Source: a bacterium UBA7470
Lineage (GTDB): Bacteria; Pseudomonadota; Gammaproteobacteria; Burkholderiales; Burkholderiaceae_C
Direction: 5' to 3'
Length of the DNA: 12,456 nt
NCBI GenBank assembly: GCA_002479815.1
Contig: DLPA01000228.1
Span: 1-12,456 of the forward strand
Shown here: in pieces, positions 6,439 to 12,456 of the stretch
Position numbering within the stretch: position 1 is the first letter of the stretch
Layout of the letters: the number at the start of each line of letters is the position of its first letter
Made by a program: the position numbers and the translations under genes
The notes under the pieces: generated by a model
The model's database searches: none
Told to the model about the DNA's origin: nothing
The model's input: only the letters and a program-made list of their open reading frames with translations

Positions 6439-7358
6439 ACGTCCTGCTGCTAGGGGCCACGGGCTTTCTGGGTCGTCACATCGCCCATGCACTGCACGCG
6501 CAAGGCCACGAGGTTTTGATACCGACGCTGCCCCACGGGGAGCGGTTCAATCTGGCGCAGATGTGTACACCTGCGGCATGGCATTCGCAACTCCAAAGCG
6601 GTGTCGGCCCTGATCTCGTGCCCGATGCCGTCATCAACGCCGTGGGCGTGCTGCGCGAGCGTGCAGGTCAGCCCATGCACGCGGTACACAGTCTTGCGCC
6701 CATCGCCTTGTTCAACGCCTGTGCCGAGTTGGGGATTCGGCGGGTGATTCAAATCTCAGCCTTGGGCATAGACGGCATCGCCACGCCTTATGCCCAGACC
6801 AAGCGCGAAGCCGATGCCGCGCTGCTGGCCTTGGTCGAGCAAGGTCGTTTAGACGCGGTGGTGCTGCGCCCTAGCATTGTGTTGGGCGAGGGCGGTGCAA
6901 GCACGGCCCTGTTCAACACCTTGGCGCGGTGGCCGCTGCTGGTGTGGCCTTGTCGGGCAAGGCAGTGCCAAGTCCAGCCTTTGAGTGTGCAGGATGTGGC
7001 GTGGGGCTGCTCGCGCCTGCTGGTAGCGCAGGCCGAGGTGACGGGCGTGCTCGCCGCTGTGGGCGAAGAAAGGGCCAGTGTGCCCGACTGGGTGGCTCGT
7101 ATCCGTGCCCTACATGGGCACCAGCCTGCCACCGTGTGTACCGTGCCCGATGCGTGGGCGGCGCTGTCGGCGCGTTGGGGCGATGCCATCCCCGTGACTC
7201 CGTGGGGCCGCAACACATGGGCTTTGCTGGCGCAGGACAACACCGCAGAGGCCGAGGCGTGGCGGCGCGTGTTGGGCCGACCCGCCAGTCCCGCGCTCGC
7301 CTTCTTCATGGCACAGGCGGCGATGCAGCGTCCCAACGCCCAAGCAGCGGAGGTTTGA
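6435..7358 (+). CDS. NAD(P)-binding SDR protein, extended/atypical epimerase-like
   Basis: A 307-residue Rossmann-fold protein. The dinucleotide loop is G-A-T-G-F-L-G at residues 7-13, and the catalytic-type Y119-x3-K123 lies in P-Y-A-Q-T-K, with S108 in I-S-A-L upstream, so the SDR triad is complete. The short substrate region and V-L-R-P-S-I-V-L-G-E-G-G segment resemble the NDUFA9/NmrA-like branch rather than sugar epimerases, and the substrate is unknown. The ATG overlaps the preceding stop as ATGA, which implies translational coupling. The gene is followed directly by a DoxX-like and a DUF2269 membrane protein, suggesting work at the membrane, perhaps quinone- or redox-linked. Confidence 0.87.
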   Translation: MNVLLLGATGFLGRHIAHALHAQGHEVLIPTLPHGERFNLAQMCTPAAWHSQLQSGVGPDLVPDAVINAVGVLRERAGQPMHAVHSLAPIALFNACAELGIRRVIQISALGIDGIATPYAQTKREADAALLALVEQGRLDAVVLRPSIVLGEGGASTALFNTLARWPLLVWPCRARQCQVQPLSVQDVAWGCSRLLVAQAEVTGVLAAVGEERASVPDWVARIRALHGHQPATVCTVPDAWAALSARWGDAIPVTPWGRNTWALLAQDNTAEAEAWRRVLGRPASPALAFFMAQAAMQRPNAQAAEV

Positions 7359-7796
7359 ATGAGCCATGTCAGCGATTTGAACGAGTTGAACCGCGTGAAC
7401 CCTGTGCAACACGCCACGCGCGTCCCTTGGCTGGTGCGTCTGAGTTGGGTGTTGCTGTGGTGGGGCACGGCGCTGGTGTCTTTGCTCGGGTGGGGTGGCC
7501 CCAGTCATGCGCTGTTGAGCGAAGGGGGCGTGACCGCGCCTGCACTGGCTGCCAGCTTGATTCTGGGCGGCGTGTTGCTGGACGTGACCGTAGGCGCGTG
7601 CTTGCTGCTGTGGCCTAGGCCGCGCGTGTATGTCGCGGCGCTGGTGGCGGTGGGGCTGCTGTCGGTGCTGGCGACGGTCATGACCCCCAGCGCGTGGCTG
7701 CACCCGTATGGCCCGCTGTTGAAGAATCTGCCCTTGATGGCCTCGTTGGTCTGGGCATGGCAAGTGGATGGCATCGTGGACGGAGGTGTGCAATGA
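7359..7796 (+). CDS. DoxX-like family membrane protein
   Basis: A 145-residue protein with four hydrophobic helices (about 24-46, 60-86, 89-108, 122-137). The pattern of an opening R-L-S-W-V-L-L-W-x-G-T, a mid L-L-D-V-T-V-G, and P-Y-G-P-L-L-K-N-L-P near the end fits the DoxX-like family often found beside SDR genes. GGAGG at 7349-7353 lies 5 nt before the ATG, which follows immediately on the previous stop. No enzymatic residues can be assigned. The pairing with an SDR and a thiol protein suggests a membrane redox function, but this is inference. The stop overlaps the next start. Confidence 0.8.
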   Translation: MSHVSDLNELNRVNPVQHATRVPWLVRLSWVLLWWGTALVSLLGWGGPSHALLSEGGVTAPALAASLILGGVLLDVTVGACLLLWPRPRVYVAALVAVGLLSVLATVMTPSAWLHPYGPLLKNLPLMASLVWAWQVDGIVDGGVQ

Positions 7797-8287
7797 ACAC
7801 GTATTTGCTTGTGAAAACCCTGCATATCCTCTCTAGCGTGTTGCTGGTGGGGACGGGATTTGGGTCGGCGTTTTATTTGTTTTTCGCCAACCGCAGCAGT
7901 TCAGGCAGCGGGTTAGACCGTGGCGCGGTGGCAGCGCAGGCGGTGGTGGCGCGGCTGGTGGTACGGGCTGATACGTGGTTCACCACGCCAGCGGTGATTT
8001 TTCAGCCTGTGAGCGGTGCGTGGCTGGCCTACCAAGCGGGCTGGCCCCTCAGCACCTCGTGGCTGTGGCTGGCCTTGGTGCTGTACGCGGTGGCGGGCGC
8101 GTGCTGGCTGCCCGTGCTGGTGTTGCAATGGCGCATGGCCCAAGCCGCGCAACGCGCACACGAGACTCAGCAAGCCCTGCCGCCCGAGTACACCCGCTGG
8201 GCACGCACATGGGAAGCACTGGGCTACCCCGCCTTCATCGCCATGCTCATCGTCTTTGGCCTGATGGTATTCAAACCCACGTTTTAG
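7793..8287 (+). CDS. DUF2269 family integral membrane protein
   Basis: A 164-residue protein opening with Y-L-L-V-K-T-L-H-I-L-S-S-V-L-L-V-G-T-G, the typical DUF2269 start, in which a histidine lies within the first helix. Four membrane segments are visible (about 2-31, 62-84, 87-112, 143-163). I chose ATG 7793 because GGAGG (7782-7786) sits 6 nt upstream and it overlaps the preceding stop as ATGA; the open frame extends further upstream within the DoxX-like gene. The function of the family is unknown. It is the last gene of the DCC-SDR-DoxX-DUF2269 operon. An AT-rich 139-bp gap follows, without a convincing terminator. Confidence 0.85.
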   Translation: MNTYLLVKTLHILSSVLLVGTGFGSAFYLFFANRSSSGSGLDRGAVAAQAVVARLVVRADTWFTTPAVIFQPVSGAWLAYQAGWPLSTSWLWLALVLYAVAGACWLPVLVLQWRMAQAAQRAHETQQALPPEYTRWARTWEALGYPAFIAMLIVFGLMVFKPTF

Positions 8288-8426
8288 CGATGGTAGGCTT
8301 ATCAAAAAGCATAGTAAAAAAAGTGAGCTGCTTACGCAAGAAATACCAAAAATTTGGCAGATTTGATATTGAAAAATGGAGCGAAAAAAATAAAAAATGA
8401 CCTTCCACACTCTCTGAGACCGTTGT
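8288..8426. other. AT-rich gap between convergent genes
   Basis: This 139-bp stretch separates the DUF2269 gene (+) from the iclR gene (-). It has many A-runs, clearly richer in A/T than its neighbours. A tiny dyad CCAAA-AA-TTTGG (8346-8357) is present, but no proper terminator hairpin with a T-run and no gene are seen. Confidence 0.5.
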
Positions 8427-9248
8427 TCAGAGCATAGGGCGCATGATTCTTGCTGTTTCTTGTAGCACTGGAAGCACGCGCTGAGTAGCATTACTGCTGG
8501 TTTCATTGTTCATGGGCATGGTGATGCTCATGGCGCCGACGAGGGTGTCGGTGTGGTCGTAGAGGGGCACAGCCACGCCCCGGTAATTCATTTCTAGTTG
8601 TTGCTCAGAAAGACACCATCCTTGGAGGCGCACTTGCTGCAAGACATCCATCAGCTTGTCCTTGTCGATCAAGGTGTAGGACGTGAAGGGGCGCAACACT
8701 TGGGGGTGCAGCCATTCCTCCCAAAACGCAGGTCCCTGCATCGCCAGCATCACTATGCCGGCGGCGGTGACTTGGGCTTGCACGCGCGAGCCGAGCATAT
8801 AGCCCGTGCTCATGTGGCGGTGCATGCTGCTGCGGGCGATAAAGACCACTTCGTGTTGGTCGAGCACGGCAGCGTAGGCGGTTTCGTTCGTGCCCGCCGT
8901 CACGCGCTGCAAATACGGTTGCACCGCACGCGGCAGGCGGGCCGATTCGAGGTAAGACTGGCCCAGACGCAAGATGCGGGGGGTCAACCAAAACAGCTTG
9001 CCATCAGTGGCGACATAGCCCAGATGCAGTAGCGTGAGCAAGTGGCGGCGTGCAGCGGTGCGTGTCAGGCCACAGTGTTGTCCGACTTGGCTGGCGGTCA
9101 TGCGGGGGTGGTCGGCATTGAAGGTGCTCAGCACCTGCAAACCCTTTTCTAGGCCCGCAATCCAGTCACGGCGGTCCAGCGCAAAACTGCAAGGATGAGC
9201 TGACGGCTCGTGCGAGGGAGCGATCATCGTTCGGTCATGGTTCATCAT
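8427..9248 (-). CDS. IclR-family transcriptional regulator (PcaR/PobR-like)
   Basis: A 273-residue protein from the chosen start. The N-terminal D-R-R-D-W-I-A-G-L-E-K-G-L-Q-V-L is typical of the PcaR/PcaU/PobR branch, regulators of aromatic and hydroaromatic acid breakdown. The winged helix spans about 35-95 (T-A-S-Q-V-G, then G-L-T-R-T-A-A-R-R-H-L-L-T-L). The IclR effector domain follows, with V-F-I-A-R-S, the G-x-x-V-Q-A-Q-V-T-A-A-G-I-V-M-L-A segment, and G-V-A-V-P-L near the end. The open frame runs on to 9380, past the divergent gene's ATG, so the start is uncertain; Met at 9248, 9245 or 9227 all give normal lengths and none has a good ribosome site. It faces the VOC and TIM-barrel genes and probably controls them, with an aromatic or hydroaromatic acid as inducer. 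Confidence 0.88.
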   Translation of the reverse strand: MMNHDRTMIAPSHEPSAHPCSFALDRRDWIAGLEKGLQVLSTFNADHPRMTASQVGQHCGLTRTAARRHLLTLLHLGYVATDGKLFWLTPRILRLGQSYLESARLPRAVQPYLQRVTAGTNETAYAAVLDQHEVVFIARSSMHRHMSTGYMLGSRVQAQVTAAGIVMLAMQGPAFWEEWLHPQVLRPFTSYTLIDKDKLMDVLQQVRLQGWCLSEQQLEMNYRGVAVPLYDHTDTLVGAMSITMPMNNETSSNATQRVLPVLQETARIMRPML

Positions 9249-9330
9249 CGAACAAAAAAGGGTGAGTGGGAGATGCAATTTTATTAACTGTTTGGTACAT
9301 TGTGTGCGTTTCTTTCTGCTACAGCCCTGT

Positions 9331-9352
9331 TTTTGAGTCCGTTTTGAGACCG
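9331..9352 (+). promoter_or_regulatory. Tandem 11-bp direct repeat, probable operator
   Basis: TTTTGAGTCCG and TTTTGAGACCG sit back to back, differing at one base, and end 8 bp before the VOC gene's ATG in the iclR-VOC divergent gap. The repeat period is about one helical turn. The PcaU/PobR branch of IclR regulators is known to use repeated 10-bp elements, so this is a reasonable binding site. Its position so near the start codon would fit repression or an upstream-site arrangement. Confidence 0.4.
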
Positions 9353-9360
9353 ATCTGACC

Positions 9361-10302
9361 ATGAGTGATTTTTTGACCAAGACCTTGCCCGTGCGCGAGC
9401 CGCTTCAGGCATTTTTCAGCGATGCGTCCAATCCCATCGGCTTAGATGGCATTGAATTCATTGAATACGCCACCGACAAGCCCCAAGCCTTGGGCCAAGT
9501 GTTGGAGATGATGGGGTTTCGGCCCATTGCACGCCACCGCTCGCGTGAGGTGTTGCTGTATCGCCAAGGCGAGTTGAACATTGTGGTGAATGCCCATCCT
9601 AGCGACGCACCTGCCACCGATGGGGGGCGCAGTGGCTCGCCTGTCTTGTCCGCGATTGCCTTGCGGGTGCGCGATGCACGCGCAGCTTACGCCTATGTGG
9701 TGGAGCGCGGCGCGTGGGAGGTGGCGACCCACGCCGAGGTGATGGAGTTGCACATTCCCGCCATTCATGGCGCAGGGGGCAGTCGCATTTATTTTGTGGA
9801 TCGGTATAAGGAGTTTTCAATTTACAGCGTGGACTTTGTGCCCATTCCTACGGTCGATCAGCATCCACCAGCCACCGCAGGCATTGCGTTTTTTGGTGTT
9901 GTGCAATACATAGGCACGGATCGCAGTTACGACTGGATCGAGTTTTACCGCGAGCTGTTGGGCGCGGCGCTGATTCCCGATGAGGAACGCTTTGGCATCA
10001 TGCCCAAAGGGGAGTTGTTGCGCTTACCCGCCCTCCACCCGTCCCATCGGTTCATGCTGCAATTGGTCGAGCCAGACCCCAATGTCCACGACACCCATGA
10101 ACGCTTGCACCGCATTGGGCTGGGTGTACCCGATGTCTTGGCCGCCGTCCAAGCCTTGCGGGCGCTGGGCATGGAGTTTGTTGAAACCGCAGCGGCCCAC
10201 ACCGAGGCGCGTGGGGCGATTACGCGCACTTATTTGGGCAGCGTGGTGTTTGAGTTGGTTCACCGCGAGCGGCCCGCTGCGCTGACAGGGGGCGAATCAT
10301 GA
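9361..10302 (+). CDS. VOC-superfamily protein, 4-hydroxyphenylpyruvate dioxygenase-like
   Basis: A 313-residue two-module VOC protein. The N-terminal module has the HPPD-like strings G-I-E-F-I-E-Y-A, M-G-F-R-P-I-A-R-H-R-S and L-Y-R-Q-G-E-L-N-I-V-V-N. The C-terminal module has F-Y-R-E-L-L-G and V-V-F-E-L-V-H-R. It resembles the C-terminal half of fused QuiC1 3-dehydroshikimate dehydratases more than tyrosine-pathway HPPDs. Against Pseudomonas HPPD from memory, the third metal ligand (E298) is kept, but the first histidine position is G179 and the second is R251, with H250 next to it. A normal Fe(II) dioxygenase activity is therefore doubtful. The next gene encodes the matching TIM-barrel half and overlaps this stop. 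Automatic pipelines may call it HPPD; I would read it as a QuiC-associated VOC subunit. Confidence 0.8.
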   Translation: MSDFLTKTLPVREPLQAFFSDASNPIGLDGIEFIEYATDKPQALGQVLEMMGFRPIARHRSREVLLYRQGELNIVVNAHPSDAPATDGGRSGSPVLSAIALRVRDARAAYAYVVERGAWEVATHAEVMELHIPAIHGAGGSRIYFVDRYKEFSIYSVDFVPIPTVDQHPPATAGIAFFGVVQYIGTDRSYDWIEFYRELLGAALIPDEERFGIMPKGELLRLPALHPSHRFMLQLVEPDPNVHDTHERLHRIGLGVPDVLAAVQALRALGMEFVETAAAHTEARGAITRTYLGSVVFELVHRERPAALTGGES

Positions 10303-11228
10303 TGCGTTCTCGCAGCGTGGCTGAGGCCATCAGCGCCTTTGGCATGGACACCATCACGCTGGCCGGCCCGCTGGAGGCCAAGCTGGAGGCGATGCAGGCC
10401 GTAGGCTTTACCCAAGTCATGCTCAAGGCCAATGATCTCGTCGGCCACCCCCAAGGCTGGCAGGCGGCGGTGAAGGCGGTGCAGGCCAGCGGCTTGCGTG
10501 GCACGGGTTTTCAGGTCTTGCGCGATTTTGAGGGCTTGAGCGGTCATCTGCACCAGTACAAAGTCGATATTGCCAAAGCCATGCTGGAGATGTGCGCTGC
10601 CTTGGGCTGCAAGGTCTTGCTGGCATGCTCATCGACTTCGGTTCATGCCAGTCAAGACGTGGATCATCTGGCGCGTGACTTGCGCAAGCTCGCCATGCTC
10701 GCCATTCCCTACGGCATCAAAATTGCCTACGAAGGCTTGTCGTGGGGGCGCACGGTCAACGAGTTCACGACGGCTTGGGAGCTGATCAATCGCGCCGATT
10801 GCCCGAATTTGGGCTTGGGCTTGGACTCGTTTCACCTGTTTGCGGCCAACACCTCGTTGGAGGAGATCGACTATTTGCAGCCCGACAAAATTTTCTTGGT
10901 GCAATTGGCCGATTTCATGTGGCAAGAAACCAAGACGTTTGAAGAGCGCATGACGACGGCCCGCACCTTTCGCGTCTTTCCGGGCGAGGGGGTTCACAGC
11001 CCGCAGTTGGTGGAGCTGCTGCGAAAACTCCACGCCTTGGGCTACGCGGGGGATTACAGCTTTGAGGTGTTCAACGACGACTACCTGCAAATGCCGTTGC
11101 CGATGGTGGCCGAACGCGCTCGCCGCTCGGCCTTGTGGCTGTCGGAGGACGTGCTGCGCTTGCCCGTGCCTTTGCCGAATCGGATGAAATTAAAAAATAG
11201 GGGTACATTGACATCCTCCCCTCCCTGA
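10299..11228 (+). CDS. TIM-barrel sugar phosphate isomerase-like protein, probable 3-dehydroshikimate dehydratase
   Basis: A 309-residue AP-endonuclease-2/xylose-isomerase-type TIM barrel. Visible landmarks are L-A-G-P-L-E-A-K-L-E-A, F-Q-V-L-R-D-F-E-G, and four candidate metal ligands: E145 (A-Y-E-G), D176 (G-L-D-S-F-H), Q202 (V-Q-L-A-D) and E256 (S-F-E-V-F-N-D). The first three spacings (31 and 26) agree with QuiC1 as I remember it. That enzyme turns 3-dehydroshikimate into protocatechuate, feeding quinate and shikimate into the beta-ketoadipate pathway. The early segment usually reading V-E-I-F-E-N-D-L is here V-M-L-K-A-N-D-L, so the substrate may differ. The start overlaps the VOC stop (ATGATG; Met1 or Met2). 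The last dozen or so residues are read from apparent insertion-sequence DNA. Confidence 0.75.
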   Translation: MMRSRSVAEAISAFGMDTITLAGPLEAKLEAMQAVGFTQVMLKANDLVGHPQGWQAAVKAVQASGLRGTGFQVLRDFEGLSGHLHQYKVDIAKAMLEMCAALGCKVLLACSSTSVHASQDVDHLARDLRKLAMLAIPYGIKIAYEGLSWGRTVNEFTTAWELINRADCPNLGLGLDSFHLFAANTSLEEIDYLQPDKIFLVQLADFMWQETKTFEERMTTARTFRVFPGEGVHSPQLVELLRKLHALGYAGDYSFEVFNDDYLQMPLPMVAERARRSALWLSEDVLRLPVPLPNRMKLKNRGTLTSSPP

Positions 11229-11233
11229 AGGCA
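11205..11233. mobile_element. Possible IS200/IS605-like end fragment
   Basis: The stretch TTGACATCCTCCCCTCCCTG with following AAGG resembles the terminal sequence of IS200/IS605-type elements as I recall it. The hairpin arm that normally follows is missing, so only a remnant remains. It overlaps the 3' end of the TIM-barrel gene and provides its stop codon. This rests on memory of end sequences only. Confidence 0.25.
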
Positions 11234-11290
11234 TAGGTATCTACACAAGTGGAAAAATGAGGTATTAAAGGGCGGCATGGATCAGAGAAT
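11234..11290. other. Undefined left flank of the IS4-type element
   Basis: AT-richer DNA between the TIM-barrel gene and the transposase. The left terminal inverted repeat should lie here, but the right end of the element is outside the window, so it cannot be paired and placed. No ribosome site precedes the transposase ATG at 11291. Confidence 0.3.
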
Positions 11291-12456
11291 ATGGGGCTGG
11301 AAGCCCGACTCAAGCGAAGATATGAGGAACTGGTGATGGGGCATAGCAATGTGCTGACGGAGCTGGCGGCTGGGCTGAAGGCGTTGCCCAAAGGGGACAA
11401 GGCATTCGCGCAGACGCAGGCGTTGTGGCGATTTTTGAACAATCCGAGGGTGGGGCCAGAGGAGCTGGTCAAGCCGCTGGTGGCATTGGCGAAGGAGGGG
11501 GTAGATGGAGGTTGCGATGAGTATGTGTTGGCGATACACGACTGGTCGAGGGTGAACTACGGGGGGCATGAGAGCAAGAAGGACAGGCTACAGATGACGC
11601 ACAAGAGCGATGTGGGGTATGAGCTGCAAAGCAGCGTGCTGGTGGGGGACAGGGATGGAGCGCCGATAGGGTCGCCAGCGCAGAATTGGGTGACGAAGGA
11701 GGAGGTACTGAGCACGTACACAAATCAAGCGCAGCATGGGCAAACCCACCTCAACGAACTGAGTGAGGCAATGGCAGGCGCAAGGACGGCGCTGGTTGGT
11801 GCGGGTCAAAGGGGGATCGAAAGTTCGGTGGGGCCAACGCACGCACGCGGTGGAGGCGGTGGCGCAGGCACTGAGCTTTGAGAAAACGTGCGAGCTTGAG
11901 GTGCGAGGCAAGCCCGCGACGCAATGGCTGGCACAGACCGACGTGACCCTGACGCGAGCGGCCAAGCCCAAGCAAGTGGATGCCACGGGACGCAGGATAG
12001 CGCCACAGCCGGGGCAGCCGCTGCCCGCGCGGCTGGTGGTGAGCCGGATTTACGATGAGGCGGGCACACTCTTGGCCGAGTGGTACTTGCTGAGCAATGT
12101 GTCCCCGAGTGTGCAGATGCACACGATTGCGCTTTGGTACGACTGGCGTTGGCGCATCGAGAGTTATTTCAAACTCCTCAAGGGCGCAGGTCAACAGCTA
12201 GAAAGCTGGCAGCAGGAGAGTGGACGCGCCGTGTTCAACCGCCTCTTGATTGCCAGTCAAGCCTGTGCGCTGGTCTGGCGACTCATGCGGGCACAAGGCG
12301 AGTACGCCCAGCGTACCCGCACCTTTTTGGTTCGACTCTCGGGCCGACAGACCAAGCGCAAGCAACCCGTCACCGCCCCAGCCCTCTTGCAAGGCTTGTA
12401 TCTCTTGTTTGCCATGTGCGACACTTTGCAACACTACTCCCCCAGTGAACTCACCG
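11291..12456 (+). pseudogene. IS4-family transposase, disrupted by internal deletion/frameshift; runs off window
   Basis: The N-terminal part (11291 to about 11772) reads R-Y-E-E-L, A-Q-T-Q-A-L-W-R-F-L-N-N and I-H-D-W-S-R-V-N-Y, with D84 the likely first catalytic Asp. From about 11772 the homology moves to the +1 frame (R-W-L-V-R-V-K-G-G-S-K-V-R-W), open to the window end. That frame carries the IS4 hallmark Y-2-R-3-E-6-K (Y-D-W-R-W-R-I-E then K-L-L-K, 12138-12182). Between L-S-E-A-M-A and this point, related transposases have, as I recall, some 35-40 residues including the second catalytic Asp (in D-R-E-A-D). These are absent, so this is a deletion, not just a slip. The original frame ends uselessly at 11881. 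The copy should be inactive by itself. The 3' end and right inverted repeat lie beyond the window. Confidence 0.85.

Noticed and set aside
9249..9380. N-terminal extension of the IclR protein up to 9380
   Set aside because: It would overlap the divergent gene's start and leave no promoter; the extra residues are basic and unlike IclR N-termini.
12080..12448. Separate 122-codon gene inside the transposase region
   Set aside because: The reading frame carrying the YREK transposase signature covers the same bases; this is an out-of-frame shadow.

Overview
The window is GC-rich DNA packed with protein genes. It reads like a betaproteobacterium of the Burkholderiales, probably near the Comamonadaceae. 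I base this on codon usage, the SlyX and DUF2269/DoxX-like gene set, and an IclR-controlled quinate/shikimate-type locus. This is inference from gene content, not a database match. There are eleven apparently intact or window-truncated genes, one broken transposase at the right edge, no RNA gene and no CRISPR array.

Region 1 (1-3649) is a tight three-gene block on the + strand. It holds the C-terminal two thirds or so of a large tubulin/FtsZ-like protein (5' end outside the window), a small zinc-ribbon membrane protein with a Pro/Ala-rich stalk, and a secreted TAXI-type solute-binding protein with no transporter permease beside it. The last two share a C-terminal element, C-S-x2-D-x3-G-L-C-R, placed after a similar Pro/Ala linker. 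This suggests that they work in one envelope-spanning assembly. It is the best candidate for an under-described system here.

Region 2 (3748-5258) holds a membrane diguanylate cyclase (GGEEF, I-site intact) converging on slyX.

Region 3 (5292-8287) is a GbsR/MarR-type regulator, a strong terminator, and a four-gene operon: DCC thiol-disulfide protein, NAD(P)-binding SDR, DoxX-like membrane protein and DUF2269 membrane protein. Start and stop codons overlap or abut throughout. Two near-identical 20-bp sites, one on the regulator's own promoter and one upstream of the operon, suggest that the regulator controls both. The regulator mRNA appears to be leaderless.

Region 4 (8427-11228) is a divergent locus: an IclR-family regulator (-) facing a VOC/4-hydroxyphenylpyruvate-dioxygenase-like gene and a TIM-barrel gene resembling 3-dehydroshikimate dehydratase (QuiC). 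In many bacteria these two domains form one fused protein in the opposite order. Here they are separate and swapped, and the VOC protein has lost two of three expected metal ligands. A tandem 11-bp repeat lies just upstream of the pair.

Region 5 (about 11207-12456) is insertion-sequence material: a possible IS200/IS605-like end fragment that supplies the stop codon of the TIM-barrel gene, then an IS4-type transposase broken by an internal deletion and frame change.
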